A stretch of 64,000 bases of DNA from Patiria miniata (taxonomy: Eukaryota; Echinodermata; Asteroidea; Valvatida; Asterinidae), in assembly GCF_015706575.1 (NCBI RefSeq), contig NW_024037059.1, positions 10,019,730-10,083,729 of the forward strand, in the 5' to 3' direction. The notes beneath the pieces are model-generated. The model worked only from the letters and a program-made list of their open reading frames with translations, was not told the origin of the DNA and did no database searches. Shown here in pieces: positions 44,449 to 59,431 of the stretch; position 1 is the stretch's first letter, and every line of letters begins with the position of its first letter. Both the position numbers and the translations under genes were made by a program.

Positions 44449-47387
44449 ACTGATAAAAGACGTAACTGTGCATGAGTACATGTATATGCGTGCATATATA
44501 CATCTTAGAACATCGCCCTCGAAAGTCCAGCGCCCTCAAAATGCATTTTTGTTTTGAGTTATACCGCGACTCTTCGTTAATACTTCCAATTATTACCAAA
44601 TACGTATTCTCCTGTGTATAAGTCCAATTGGGATCATAAAGCCAATCATAACTAGAATTCGCGTTTTTGGAGTTAGAAACGCAGAGTGATCAGACAGACA
44701 ACTATTTCATGGACATTTCCCAGTTAAGTTGTGAAATATTTTTGTCAGAACAAAAAAACCCGAAAAATCAAGTCTTTCAAGACAGCAATTTCTTTTGTTT
44801 GAAAGGAAACTACATTTTTGTGAATAATAAATTACAAAATACATGTATTTTTTTTTACACGTACGCAATATTTCCGGTTTGAAGACGTTTTTAGTTAAAA
44901 TGTGCAAAAGGAATACTGATTTAGTTCAGAGATGATACATGTTCATCATAAAATAAAAGAACATGTGAAAGTTATAGTGTTAAATGTGTGTATTAAAAGC
45001 ACCTAACTTCCTGTTCGATTACGTCACAGCATTTGGAATCCCAAAGTCCACATTGTACCGGCTGTCATTATTTGTGCTACGAACCTACTCATTAGACACA
45101 GATCAAATAATGTATATCAATTTAAAAAAAAAAAGACACCTGATTATTTTCAATTTCTCTATACAATAATTTCGGTCTGATGATAGTCACGATTCTGGAC
45201 CGAACGAACCATGGAAATTTATTAATATTTTGTTTAAAGTCAATCTCTATTAGATATGCCGTTAGATGGCGCCCTTTCGGGTCATGACGTCATCATGTTG
45301 TTGTTTTATTTTGGCATTTTGTACTAAACACTGCCATAATTTGTTAGGCTGTAGTAAAATGCTTCCATTTCGATTGATATTATGTTTTCATGGCACTTCC
45401 GGTAACACCGGAGGTGAAGGTTAAGCGGGTTTGTGTTCGGGAATAAAAAATGTTGCTCAAGGCACCGTCTACTACAACCTCACGAAAAAAATGAACACGA
45501 TACTCTATTAAGGTCAAAAGATAGAGTTCAAACTATTTGGTCAAATTCTGTCCTTAAATCGCTTGTAATTTGATACCCGATGACGCCATTATGACGTCAC
45601 AAAATCTACTACATGTTTAAGTTCGTTTCGGGTTCACACAAGTTTTTATTTTAGTACCACGTCAAACGTTAAAAAGAGATCTTGATTTCTTTTAGTTCGA
45701 GGCTAATTTCTACATTTTGAATTAATCTAACTTTGACCGTCCGGTAGCCCCGGAAGAAGAGATCAGACTTTTTTTTACTTCAAAATGAAAATGTTTATCT
45801 AGGTACGATCCATCACATCACAAAGTTTTAACAGGGTTGCATAATTTGTTATTAAGTTATAAATGACAGATATTTTTCATATTTTCAACAAAATCGTTTG
45901 TAAATTGATACCTGATGATGACGTAATGACGTGACATGACGTCAGAGTAATATGCACCACTCGGGATCAGGGTCGATACACATGCTGCAAGTTCGACGAT
46001 CGCTCCATTAATCGTTTATGAGAAAACCCGTTATCAATTTTGTACCAACGGGTTGTGCCCGATCACCTAATTATACTGTACATCACACACGATACTCTAA
46101 AATAGGGTACACGATATTATGATAGTGTTGAGACCGTCCCCTTCCGTCATTAAGCCACAGTGTAACGTCGCCACTGCAATCAAAATACAACATGAGGCAA
46201 AATGGCAACCCTTCCCTCCCTTGAGTGTACAGTGTGTCCCAGATTTTTATATGAAATATAGACATTAGTCACATTTACATGTGAATATGTTATGCATGTG
46301 AAATGTGTTTGTGTGTGATGGGCTACAGGTTCGTGGTCTCCCTCTCTCCAGTAATTTGCCAGCACAAGCTTATGTAATGCCGCAAAAAAGTGTACATTTC
46401 GATTTTATGGAGCTCTTATGTTTCTAGTCGTGGCTTTAAAATTTTTCAATCAATTCAGTTTATTTTTCCACAGGCAATAAACAACATCAACAACATGAAA
46501 AAGACACAAACAAAGTCTTTCATGAATATTCGTTTAGATGTGGCCGCTGATTTTTCCGCGACCGCTTTTTCTGGGACACACTGTATACCGTACGCAAAGC
46601 CCATATGCTTTGAAGATATTGCATGTGTCATAACGCCTGCTTTAACGCAACTTTCGATTTAAAAAAAATGTTGGTATTGAACACCATATTTAATTATCAC
46701 CCTTCCAGCTTACACTACGTCCAATGCTCCCTGGAAAATGTCTGAAAATAGCCAGGGAAAATATTGTTTTTAGTTTCATTCGAATTACATTATTGTTTTG
46801 ATAAAAAGATATTGCAAAAGCTGTTTTTGCAATAAACAAGAACTTGAAACGCAGCATCACTTCCCCTTCACTGTCTGATAATCTGTCGGATGCTTCTATT
46901 ATGTAGTGGGCCTTAGTTACAAGGTGGTGAAGTAATACTGCCTAGCAATGATCTTCTTTCTTCTTATAAACCAGTTCATAATGTAGTTTCGTTGGATTTT
47001 TTGGGGGAATCAGAAAACTATACATTTTTGTAGTATATTGTACTAGATCCGAAAAACATTATTTGCATTTTCCCCTTCAAATTGCACTATTTTTCCATCT
47101 CGGATTTTGAAAATGATGAATGTTGAAAAGGTAAGAGCCATTTAGCCGATATATTCTTCGTAGCGAAATATACATTGTTAAAGAGCAAGTAATACAATAT
47201 TTAGTTTGTGGACCGCACACTCATACCATTTGTCACATTGTTTTCCGCACAATTATTAAGCAGCGCAGCGCCCGCAATGTCTCGATGCTTCGAACACAGT
47301 GAGAGCGCAGTGGAAATCAAATAAATCAAATCAGACCTTCGTGAAATCTGCTTAACCTCTTAATGTCAGTTAGGTGTATTGAATATA

Positions 47388-48629
47388 CAGATTGTCCCAC
47401 AAAAAAACCTAACAGTCGAACACCAATTAATAAAGGTATGTTGCATGTGTCGAGTTTTAGAATATTTTCAAATTACCTCTTAAAGTCAGATAACCAATCT
47501 ATCATACAAACTTTATTTCATTCAAATCAATGCATTAGAACGCGGATCCTACACACAAGGATTAACGACTCGGCCAAACTCCTGGTTATACCGCGTGATA
47601 CAAACGGCTCGTACTTGTGGCAAATACCATGAATACTTGTCAACAAAGACCCCTGCGCGAGGTGGGTTTCAGATTTGCATGGCTCTGCGCCCGATCTGGT
47701 GTCGAAGTCAGTCAAGCCACCTACTTATATGTTTGAATGTTCATGAGTCTACGTTTTTGGTCTTTATTGTTGAATTCTGATAAGTGATAACTACATAACC
47801 ATGGTAATGCCGAGCACAATATCTTAAGCTTTAAAATGAACAATGAAATGTCGCATTTGTTTCATCGGTGCGGGACCACATCTGTCTAAAAAAATTTAAT
47901 GAAAGCCTAATTAAAAACGACATTTGGGTAAACGGTGTTCTTCTCGAAATTTGACGTTTACTTTCCATCTGAGACGAAAAAACTGCACAATGCCATCTGT
48001 TATATCCTGAAGTATCTATTTTTTAACAATTTTGAAAGAATATTGTCCTACATAAGGAGTAGTTTTGCATACAGTTTTATGAACATTTCCTTTTAAGATG
48101 TCATGCAAAAAAACGACACGATGGCACACCTGGAAAATTCGCGATTGCAAGCCAACGGGTATTAATGCCTGTTATCACGCGTCTAACCAATTAAGGCAAG
48201 TCCGCTCAGTGCATTTTGTGCTGGAGCTCAGAACAGTCATTTATCCTTGTCTGTAGGATCCGTTATTAGAACAAACTCTATGCGTCATCGAACGCAAGTT
48301 TGGGCCACTTTCCTTGAAAGTGAGAAAGCGCAGGTTTTTTTTGTGATCCGTGGACAGAACTTGAAAACGGTGTTCAAAATTCCGCACAACTTGAAGAGTA
48401 CGTGAGTGATTTGAATGATTCCTGTACTAAAAGAAAAATTAATAACTGGGCTTTTATATCCGAGGTTTTAAAAGTGCTACAGGCAAAAATTCATTCATAA
48501 ATTTGTCCTGCCATTTGGGTTTCGTTTCGGTTATTTTTTTACTCATTCCATACATTAGACCAATTTTTGAATACTACCCACACTTTTCTGAAAACATGCC
48601 CGATCTGACTGTTTTTGTGGGACAACCTG
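47388..48629. mobile_element. Mariner/Tc1-like element (copy B)
   Basis: Counterpart of 2938-4179, with the same ends and TA borders. It differs by a one-base insertion near 47592 (which breaks a small chance ORF) and one A fewer in a homopolymer near 47985. Confidence 0.75.
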
Positions 48630-49859
48630 TACAAACAGAAGCCTCAATGTGAACATTTTTTTCAAGTGGTTTATATAGGGAAGGGCATGAGCCTCGAACG
48701 AACATGATTTGCGGTCGTGAAATGTACACCATTGTGTGACGTCATCATATATGTTTGCCCGCCTAATTTCGCAACTGATTCATTCAATCAGAAAGAACGT
48801 TCATTCCATTTCTTGAGATTTCAGTGAGTTCGGTAGGATGACGGTCACTCAGTCACATAACAGCATTCGATTTCGTTTCAATTTGTACAGATTCTCGTAT
48901 GGTCAAAATATTTCCAGAAAATTCAATAGGTTTTCCGGTTTTGCACTGAGTGGGTGAACTTGGTAGAAGTATTCAATATCAACTAAAGTGTAACGGACGG
49001 TGCACCTTAATTCGGCATTTGCATTGCGCCAAACGTTGATCGCATTGAAGATGAGAAAAGTAGTTTCATTAAAGAGTTTTCATTACCGTTTCTTTATGTG
49101 ACTGTCCAAGAATAAGATAAAAATGATCACACCAACTGAAAAAAGTCACATTGTCTGCAACGAAATATCCGAATTTTTAACGAAGTGTTCCTACATTTAT
49201 TTCCTCCTATCACTTTGACACTTTACACATTTTTAAGTTCTACTTTGCATTATTCATATTTCCTTCCATGAAGGCATTCTCATTTTCCTTTGAAATACTT
49301 CTACGTTCCTTTATAACAATTTCTCAGAGTCTGTGTCATTTTAGTCTCTGTTTTAAAACTATAACACAATATACAGCTAAATGCAACTGCCCAATTTCAT
49401 TGAGCATGTGCTTCTTTTGTAAACGCTGCACTAAATTGAATTCCTGAGCAGGACTGAAATCCAAAGCTCACGAATTGAAATGCAAAAGTTATGCAACTTA
49501 TATTCCCTACGTTTTACAGGTGAATGACAATGCCCTAAAATATTTTGAATTAAATTGCATTTAAGGATATTAACAGAAAGGTTTGAATTGACATCCCTGT
49601 TGCCTGCAGATACGATATAGCTTGTGTATCCAGAAAGGCGATTGGGCTTCAGCAATTGGACACAAACAATGTTGTTTATCGTTCTTTTTTAATCGGAGAT
49701 GAAGCTGCATTTACATATCAGTAATTACCTCCTGGACACTTGCTGTCGCGGCGTATTCAAGTATCATGAAGGTTCGCTGTTCATTGGTGAATTGCTGTCC
49801 TACCAAGTTAAAGACTTTTAACTGTATCTAAAAACTTCCTAAAGTGTACTTACAGTTGC

Positions 49860-50096
49860 CAACCAACTAACATAACATGTTTCATGCTTAATGCATAAGC
49901 CCCTTAGGATAGCAAAGACCTCAATCTACCCGGCTGAACTGGAAATTGCCATGTTTGAACAGAGTAATGCATTATTTGTCAACCAACTAACATAACATGT
50001 TTCATGCTTAATGCATAAGCCCCTTAGGATAGCAAAGACCTCAATCTACCCGGCTGAACTGGAAATTGCCATGTTTGAACAGAGTAATGCATTATT
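49860..50096. repeat. Perfect 120-bp tandem duplication (copy B)
   Basis: Same two identical units as at 5410-5646, so the tandem duplication is older than the split of the two large copies (or is one locus seen twice). Confidence 0.95.
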
Positions 50097-50264
50097 CATT
50101 ACTTCATCCATTACTGCATTACTTTGATCAGTGGTGCATGAACATAATGAATTGGTATTACATCATACAATGCTTAGATGAGTACTCCATACACTGAAGT
50201 AAAAAAAAGTAAATATCACTTTTAAACTTTTAATATAAAAACGAGTTGCATTTTTATGTGGACA

Positions 50265-50886
50265 TACTATACAGGGTGAGTCACAAAAGAAAGTGACTCG
50301 GATGAAAGATTTTGTTTTCTTAAAAAGCAATCAAATTTAATACGCCAGTGAAGAATGTCTTAAAAGAGTATGTTCAACTTGTCTGGAAAAAAAAAACTTT
50401 TAAAATTGATCCATGACATCAGAAGTAATACATGTTTTACTGAGCTTAGTGAGAATTACAAATAACAAATTACAAATACAAAGGAGATTATAAAAATTGA
50501 AATCAAGACTGAAACATTATTTTCACTGTCAGATTTTGTGTTTTGAATGTGAGGAACAAATTAACTCTTTTTATTCTGACATATTGATGGCCATTTTTTG
50601 TGTAGTCCTTTGCAAGTTCTCGTTCATTCATGAAGGTGGGAAAACGTCCATGTTTCATTGTACTCAAGGGTTATCAGTTCATAGAAGGGTGAATGATCAG
50701 TGTGGACAGCCGAGTTTTGTGATATTTGTATTGAAATAAACAAAACGTGGGAATAGAGTATGCAAATTACATGAAATATTTTCAGTTGAAAGTCAATAAG
50801 ATGTACTTTATCCCTTTGTTTGTTTATGAATTAGAGCAACCGAAATAAAAAAAAATCAAATTCGGTCACTTTCTTTTTGTATAGTA
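50265..50886. mobile_element. MITE, family 1, first member (copy B)
   Basis: Counterpart of 5815-6437. One T is missing from the homopolymer near 50600, which extends a chance ORF. Confidence 0.7.
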
Positions 50887-53351
50887 ATAGTAAAATACAC
50901 ATTCAGGCATGCACAAACAAGCAATGATGAATCCGTATTTAGGGTGAACTTGCACACTAAGCTGGGCAGATTATTACATTACGGGTTGTAACAGCGTCAC
51001 TGATTTGTATGGAGACGTCTGTAATAAGAAAAGTGCATTTCTTTATTGCTAATAGACTGGTTCACTTTGGCCCATTCAGTTTGCTGCCGAAACAGTAAAG
51101 TTCCAGAAGCAAGGATGTGAAGGACCTGCGAGAACACGTACGTGTTGGTGGTTGCTTGGAGTAGTGCTGTGTGTTCCACATTAATTACCCTTTCACATCT
51201 GATTAGTTATTTCTAATCGTCACGTTGAAAAACCGCAATTAGCCTATGGAGGACTTCACACGGCTTCGGAACCAGTTTATTAACACTGAATCAACATCTT
51301 TGCAAGTTAGTTTTGCACGTGTATCTCCTTTTCCGTCTTCGTTTGCTTTTAGCTGTCGATAACTGTTATCGGGATGGCCCAGTGGAAGTGCAAGGGCGCA
51401 AGGACTTTCCAGATCCAGAATCGGGGAAAAGATCCTGCTAGGATCGGGACGTTAGGCACTGTAACATTTTTGACCTCTATATTTCTGGTCGATATAGACA
51501 GTAAGCATTTTGTGGCAGTTTTATTCATTTCCTTTTGTAAAATCTGACAAGATAAATATAAACTGGTACTGGGATAAATGTATGTTTTACCGGCTACCTT
51601 AACACTTTTGTGATAAAATTTCCTACACAGATCAATACATTCCCTGACATGCTAATGCTAACATCATGAAGTACCTAATGTAACAAACATATTTTTATAA
51701 TTTAAATTAATTAACTACATTATATTAGTTTTATCTTGAGTATTACGATAATGCTTCCAATTTGAAGTCCTAATCAGCTAAGGTTATCATCGTTGACTGC
51801 TGTGGTGATCGGTCTTTTTGCAGAAGGAAGCCCCGAGACCTTGTCACACTTGAGCTACCAACACTGACATGTTTGTAATATTGGGAGCGCATATTATGAT
51901 TACAGTGTATCACGCGAAGCTCTGGGGAATTCACCGAGGATCTTGTCCGTGTCTGCATGTCATTTATCCTCGCCTCTGCACCGTCTGCTCTGGAGAGGGT
52001 CTTTGTTTAGTTCACTAGTATAAGGCGAGGTTAATGCAGTTTTCCAACGTCTCGAGGCACGAGCTGCTTCCTTACCTAATCTGGGCAAGTCGTCAGGGAT
52101 TCTAGTTCCATTTGGGATGTGAACAAGATCTGGGAGGTCAGATAACTTACTAAGGTATCGAGAGTGTAACACCACATGTCAACACCGGGGCTGTAACTCT
52201 TCGTAGCACAGGTATTCATTTTGAAAGTATAAATATAAAACTGAAATCAGTTCGGTAGGTTTAAAGATCTTACAAACTTCTCCCTTATAAATGCTCCATT
52301 TCAGTCTCATAATAGCCCAGTCCTCTGCAACTTAAACCTTTAATTTCAAAATTGAAGTGAACCATGTATGATTTGAAATTATTTTATCTAAAGTCCAAAA
52401 AGAAAGAAAAGGCCGTTGACGTGCATCAGAGCATCAGAATACACGTCAATCTTCTTTCAGTTTGTAAAATATTTTATGGGCGTGTTAGGCCACCAAAATC
52501 TGGGCCAAAGAGAAACCATCGAAAGAATAATGCTACTGCAATGTGCAGGCTAACTGTTACGTGAATGTCACGTGAAAGATGTCTCTTATGTTTCATTTAG
52601 GACAGCTCAGCTGATTGAATTTGACTGTGTTCGTTTGGGATTCATTTAAACAAATTCACACACATAATCACTGTGACTGTGCAGAGTCGACGTAATAATG
52701 GTGAAGGACGCGGCCATCATGTTCCAGCATTGTAGGTTTTTATTCACTTTAAGAGCTCATAATACCAAGGGCATTGTCTAACAACGTTTTGGGGTGACTG
52801 CAATGAAAGTTGGCAAACTCCCATAGCATGCTACAAGGTGATAGGCAGTATATTTTAAGAGAGGTAAGATTGCCGAGTATTTTGAGGGCAAAGTTCAATA
52901 GTATTTTTTGTTTCCATTTTCTCCCCGTAATGAACTTTAAAAGTTGTAGGTTATGTTTAAAATGAACAACTATTATTTTCTATTTAGGTCGTTGTCCTCT
53001 CTCAAAAAGTTGGTTTTTTTTTTTTCTTTTTATCCTAAAGCGCACAAAAAGATCAGTTTAAGGGCCGTAAATAATTTGATATTTGTGAAGTAATTATCCC
53101 GTAACTATAATTATGATGTGACTAACCTTTTGCTAGAAAAATACAAAATATATTTTTTTTCGTGCAAAAGTCGAAAATAGCACGTGGAGAGAACTCCCAA
53201 ATGTAGAGACTATACGTTATGTAAGTCACTTCGTATACTTCAAATGGTATTTTATACAGTGGTGAATTAGTGCATTGGTCACGGGCCTCGCTTAATAATA
53301 TAGGCCTAAAGAGTGGTTTCCTTGGAAACAGGAGCGGCGATTTATTGCCGG

Positions 53352-54097
53352 GGGCGTGAGTTAAGAGGAATGTGACCTGGATTAAAGATGTTTTTCTTAA
53401 AAAGCAATTACATTTGTCGCACCAATGAAGTGTGTTTTACAAGAGCATGTTCTTTCACTCATCTAAAAAAAAAAAGAATTAGGCCTACTGAATTTAATCC
53501 ATGCTAACTGAAGTTATGCATGTTTTACCAAAAGAACGTATTTTTATAGCTTTCCGCGGAATGCCATTGCTATTGGGCCGAGTGAGAATTACAGATTACA
53601 CACACGCATTCAATATAAATGGGATAATAATAATTTAAGTCAAGAATGAAACAGTATTTTCATATCAGATTGTATGTTTGGAATATTAGGGACAAATCCT
53701 CTTTTGTTTATTCTGAAATATTGATGGCGATTTTTATCTGTTGTCCTTTGCAATTGTTCGTTCATTCGTGTAGGTGGGAAATCGTACATGTTTCTTTGTA
53801 CTCAATGTGTACTCATCAGTTCGTAGAACGGTAAATGATCTGTGGTGGATAACTAATTGTTGTGATCTTTCTATTAGAATAGTCAACGTGGCAATAGAGT
53901 ATGCAACAAAAAAACAATGAAATGTTCACAGTTACCAGTGAACATTTCTAGAGTATGCAAATTATGTGGAATGTTCACAGTTACTAGTCAATTACATGCA
54001 TGTGCTTGATCCATATGCTATTTTTATGAAATAGAGCGAGCCACATATTTGTTGATATATTTCATTTCTAATTCGGTCTTTTTCTTTTTAACTCACC
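53352..54097. mobile_element. MITE, family 1, second member (copy B)
   Basis: Counterpart of 8901-9645, with one extra A in the run near 53465. Confidence 0.7.
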
Positions 54098-54731
54098 GTA
54101 AATGTTCATATGATGCGCGATTTTGTACCCATTTGTACTGTTTTCATTGACGTATTTTAGCAATATTTAGGAGCACTCACACTGTTTGGGTACATAAATT
54201 GCAGTTTTAGGTACAATAAATTGTCATCAGTATCCTCGGGGAAAATGAAAGCATGAGGGCGTGCCCATTTAGCGTACCCAGAAATAGTATATTGGGATCG
54301 CCGCCCATGCTTTGAAAACAAAAGCAGATAGCATTTACTTCATTTTCTTGCGACAAACTAAGTTTGAAACCAAAAAGAAGACAATGTTTACAAAATGGTT
54401 ACAAAGTACAAAACAATTATGGCAAATTGTTGCATGTAATACTGTTCGTATTTTATTTCAGGGGACTTTGGGAGACTTTAGGGATGCGTGGTTGAACATA
54501 TATCATATCGGTCATTTTTAAATTTGAACACTTTCATGGACAAGTGCATCGTCAAAACATCAAGGCAATGGAGCGATGCCTCTTTTCAGTATTAACATAC
54601 TGGAATTCTTGAGTTTTCCTTTCAACAAAAATAAATTTTCTTTCAAACCTCAAAAAGCCAAACCTTGATCTAGATTAAAATTGAAGGATGTCCGTTTGTA
54701 GGGGCGGATCAAGGAATTTTGGTATATGTCT

Positions 54732-55371
54732 CAGTGGCGTAACAAGGTCATTTTTATTGGGGGTAAAAAGTCCGTGAAAAGGGCACTCACAAATCAGTGC
54801 TGAAATGTAGATAGGTTTTTGTTTTCTACGGCACTTGGTTTCCGTAAAATTAAAAAAGTGTGTGTATGAGTTTGTTTCTGCATTCAATAGAGGACGTTGA
54901 ACAATAGATGACAATAGGGTTCCCGATTCCCGAAGGTCCCCGATTTGGATTCGTTTACAAAACAAATGTTATGGGCGAAAAAAAAGGTTCAAGTACAAAC
55001 AAAAGAAGGGCAATAGGGGGAACCCGATTGCAGGCAAATACACACTTCGTTGCATAATCGTTAGATTTTAACAGCGCCCCTACTGGAAGATGGTACCAGC
55101 CCCTCCCCACCCCACCAACACACACACACACACACACATATTTGTTTATGGTGTAAATCGAGGATTTTCTTTTGTTCCTCTTCCCTTTTCCTTTGTTTGT
55201 ACTCTTTTTCGCAACATCTCTCATTGGTTTTGTACACGTTTTCTAATTGAGGTCCTCGATTCACCGATGATGTTGCACGTGTGTGTCCTCGATTTACACC
55301 ACGCACACTGTCTGACAAAAGTGTGCAAATGCCACCCCCCCCCCCCTTACCACCCGCTGGCTACACCTCTG
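54732..55371. mobile_element. hAT-like TIR element (copy B)
   Basis: Counterpart of 10280-10892. It differs by the CA and C run lengths and by a small insertion at 54962-54991 that holds a 20-bp inverted copy of sequence 460 bp downstream. Confidence 0.6.
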
Positions 55372-56379
55372 TGTCTGCTTTTGGCGGACATATTGGCTGG
55401 TTCGGCACATCTTGGTTTTCGTTAATATTTTTTTCAGTCATTTTCGCCCATAACATTTGTACAAGTTTTTTTGTCTCCGGCACTTTGGGCACTAAAATCA
55501 ATCCGATTCATTTTGAAAGTCTTTGTGTAGGAAATGAAAAATGAAGTGCCGTCCTGATGACGTCATCATGGGTCACGTGACGTCACGTTAAAGATTAATA
55601 GATTATATCTTTGAATCAATATAAAATCAACGGTGACAGACCTGAACATGACTTTTTGCGGGAATTGATAGAAAATTCCAAGGTCTTTATTTATATAAAA
55701 TGCCTACAAAATCACGTGACCCTTCCTTCCGGTTGAAATTGGTTAGCCTTGTAATTCAAAATCGGGGAAAGATGTGAACTTGCTTTCAAAGATGTATGGT
55801 CAGGCAAATTTTTTTCATTACAAAACAAATGACGGTGACGTCATAAAATGTTAGAGCGCCCTCTAGCGGCAGCTTAAAAAATATTTTAAATGAATAATCA
55901 GTTGATAAGTGTGGCGAAGTTTGCTGCAATCATTTTCATAATTGATGTATACAACCAGCTTCATGCTAACAACAAGTTGGGGGAGATTGATGACGTCACA
56001 AGACCGGAGGCTACAATGTAAATACCTTTAAACCTTAAAAAATTCTGAAAATTCAACTGCGAGAGATTTAATCCAATTTACAATTAACATAGCTCTCAAG
56101 CTTCTGGTAATGACGTCACGATGACGGCATCAAGTATAAGATTACAAGCAAGCAAATATTTCTAGATTTAGTCTTTAAAAATCAATATAAAATCAACTGT
56201 CACGTGACATCACAATGGAAATACATAATTCCAAGCCCTATGAGAATGTAATCACAAATATGCCACCATTTCCCAATAATTATCTACAGAACTACACATC
56301 TTTCCTGGATTGCCGAAACAGCCCTATTATGTTTGTGCACAAACATAAGTCTAGTTATAACTGTAATTGTCTTTTTTTC

Positions 56380-56382
<3 letters not shown>

Positions 56383-56450
<68 letters not shown>

Positions 56451-56481
56451 GGGGGGGGGGGGGGGGGTGGGGGGGGGGGGG
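56383..56481. repeat. GT run followed by a 68-nt G tract (copy B)
   Basis: About 15 GT units followed by 56414-56481, which is all G except T at 56450 and 56468. Such a tract can form G-quadruplexes and is also hard to sequence, so its true length is uncertain. Confidence 0.9.
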
Positions 56482-57236
56482 TGTCAGAGAAGGGGGTTCG
56501 ACCCCCCGCGGATCCGCGCATGGTTTGTCTATGTATGTGTATTATTGAACGTAATACCAGCTTTCTTGTTTACATCGGTAATGCAACAGCATCCCGATTT
56601 GATCTTCGACTTTCCACGGGGTTTGCAATCCATACAGTGTAAAGTGTATTTTGTGAGCTGCATGCGCACTCTCTAAAAACTGTGGCAGTCAGATCTGCAC
56701 TATCATCTGCTGGGCAATATTATAGCCAAACATACGGCGGTTCAAATGTATATGTCTCCTTTTCGTACGACGAAATATCGCCGTACTAATTGCGACGTGT
56801 CACTCTCAACCACATTCGCATGGTTTCGAGCAGTACGCTCCCACTCTCTGGGTAAATGTAAACATGATCGTCAGTAATTCGACTGGACAGTAATTCAATT
56901 CTTGCAGGTTTTCCCTATCATAATCGATGATATAAAGACCAGGCAAAAGTCTACTCGTAGGCGGATCTGTTTTTGTGCAAAAACAACCAATTATGAAGTC
57001 CCCTCATCAGAGGGTTACAAACGCCAAAAACAGAAAAGGCGATATTCGTTGAAATAATATAAAAACTTGTTGGAATTTCGTTAGGAAGGATAAAAATCGT
57101 AAACCCATAAAACTTAATAGGCAGCTTGGGGTAAACTTAATTTAGGCGGAGATAATTAAACAATTAAATGGTCTTGAGTTTCATTCGTTCCGTTTTTTTA
57201 AAGACAGTATTCGGCCAAAAAAAAAAGTTACATAAC

Positions 57237-57730
57237 TCATATGGTCTCAGTGTCCATATGGTCAGGTTGAGCAATGTACGAATCCCCTGCTTTAATTTCT
57301 GATTGTGAAGGCACAACAATGCCCAGCTTTTGAATGAGTCTATCTACACCCTGCTCCAGACGATCCATCATGATAGACGTGTTCTTACCCTTCTTCAGGC
57401 AGCGATCTAGCCGGTCCCTTAATTCAATCTCAGAGAGCGCTAAGCCAGACCCGGGGCTAGGCTTTGTCATGTCTCTGCCTTCAGTCAGGTCCGTCTCTAC
57501 GGGTTTCAAATTGCCCGCAATCATCTTGGGAATCTCCATCGTATCGGACCTTGTCTCCGAGTCTTTCACTGTCTGTTTTGATGGAAGGCCATCCGATGTG
57601 GGGGAGGATTGGTTTTCCCAGGAACCGTCTGGTGGATTAGGTTGTTGCCCAGCCTCCATGTGAAAGGTTCCAACTCGTGCATCATTTTGTCCAACAGGTG
57701 ATCGTTTTCTTTGATCCAATCTTTTAAGAA
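57237..57730 (-). CDS. Terminal coding exon of an unidentified gene (copy B)
   Basis: Counterpart of 12896-13389 with the same acceptor, frame and stop. The predicted residues are the same as in copy A. If the large duplication is real, this gene's 3' end exists twice; if it is an assembly duplicate, only one gene exists. The next exon upstream was not found between here and the LINE at 62667. Confidence 0.6.
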
Positions 57731-58239
57731 CTAACAAAGACAAAAGCGAATTTTTAATTGACATTTGACTGTATTTGCTGTGCAACGAACTCTGCAACCT
57801 GTCCAACCCGCCAATAAACATAGTGAAACTCGCCTAATTAGAAAACATACAGCTCATTATAATTTAAGGGAAAAATGTATTTGTGGGTGTCACGGCAAAA
57901 GTTGAAATATGTTTTACATCGTGGATTAGCAACATGCAACATTTAAAATAACAATAAGCCTCTGTACTAATTACGTCACAGTATGTTTACACGTGCACTT
58001 TCCCATACGTTCCATTGTCCACTAGTATTATCCCCCGTTATCCACGGAGCCAAGAGGCTACTGTATATACCGTCTTGTATATGTCTAGACATGCAGATGT
58101 ATGCAAGCCGTGCGCCAGCCAATCTTTTTACCAATTATGACGTCATTTCATTCCCAAATCAGGACTAAATGGTTTAACTGGTAAATTCAAATGCAGTGTT
58201 TTGTAATGTAACACCAGCCGGGAGCATTATAATATCATA

Positions 58240-59431
58240 AGCACAGCACAGCACAGCACAGCACAGCACAGCACAGCACAGCACAGCACAGCACAGCACA
58301 GCACAGCACAGCACAGCACAGCACAGCACAGCACAGCACAGCACAGCACAGCACAGCACAGCACAGCACAGCACAGCACAGCACAGCACAGCACAGCACA
58401 GCACAGCACAGCACAGCACAGCACAGCACAGCACAGCACAGCACAGCACAGCACAGCACAGCACAGCACAGCACAGCACAGCACAGCACAGCACAGCACA
58501 GCACAGCACAGCACAGCACAGCACAGCACAGCACAGCACAGCACAGCACAGCACAGCACAGCACAGCACAGCACAGCACAGCACAGCACAGCACAGCACA
58601 GCACAGCACAGCACAGCACAGCACAGCACAGCACAGCACAGCACAGCACAGCACAGCACAGCACAGCACAGCACAGCACAGCACAGCACAGCACAGCACA
58701 GCACAGCACAGCACAGCACAGCACAGCACAGCACAGCACAGCACAGCACAGCACAGCACAGCACAGCACAGCACAGCACAGCACAGCACAGCACAGCACA
58801 GCACAGCACAGCACAGCACAGCACAGCACAGCACAGCACAGCACAGCACAGCACAGCACAGCACAGCACAGCACAGCACAGCACAGCACAGCACAGCACA
58901 GCACAGCACAGCACAGCACAGCACAGCACAGCACAGCACAGCACAGCACAGCACAGCACAGCACAGCACAGCACAGCACAGCACAGCACAGCACAGCACA
59001 GCACAGCACAGCACAGCACAGCACAGCACAGCACAGCACAGCACAGCACAGCACAGCACAGCACAGCACAGCACAGCACAGCACAGCACAGCACAGCACA
59101 GCACAGCACAGCACAGCACAGCACAGCACAGCACAGCACAGCACAGCACAGCACAGCACAGCACAGCACAGCACAGCACAGCACAGCACAGCACAGCACA
59201 GCACAGCACAGCACAGCACAGCACAGCACAGCACAGCACAGCACAGCACAGCACAGCACAGCACAGCACAGCACAGCACAGCACAGCACAGCACAGCACA
59301 GCACAGCACAGCACAGCACAGCACAGCACAGCACAGCACAGCACAGCACAGCACAGCACAGCACAGCACAGCACAGCACAGCACAGCACAGCACAGCACA
59401 GCACAGCACAGCACAGCACAGCACAGCACAG
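58240..59431. repeat. Kilobase-long (AGCAC)n pentanucleotide array (copy B)
   Basis: About 1190 bp of uninterrupted AGCAC units, longer and purer than in copy A. It ends at the junction with a rearranged block (59432-59990). Confidence 0.98.
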
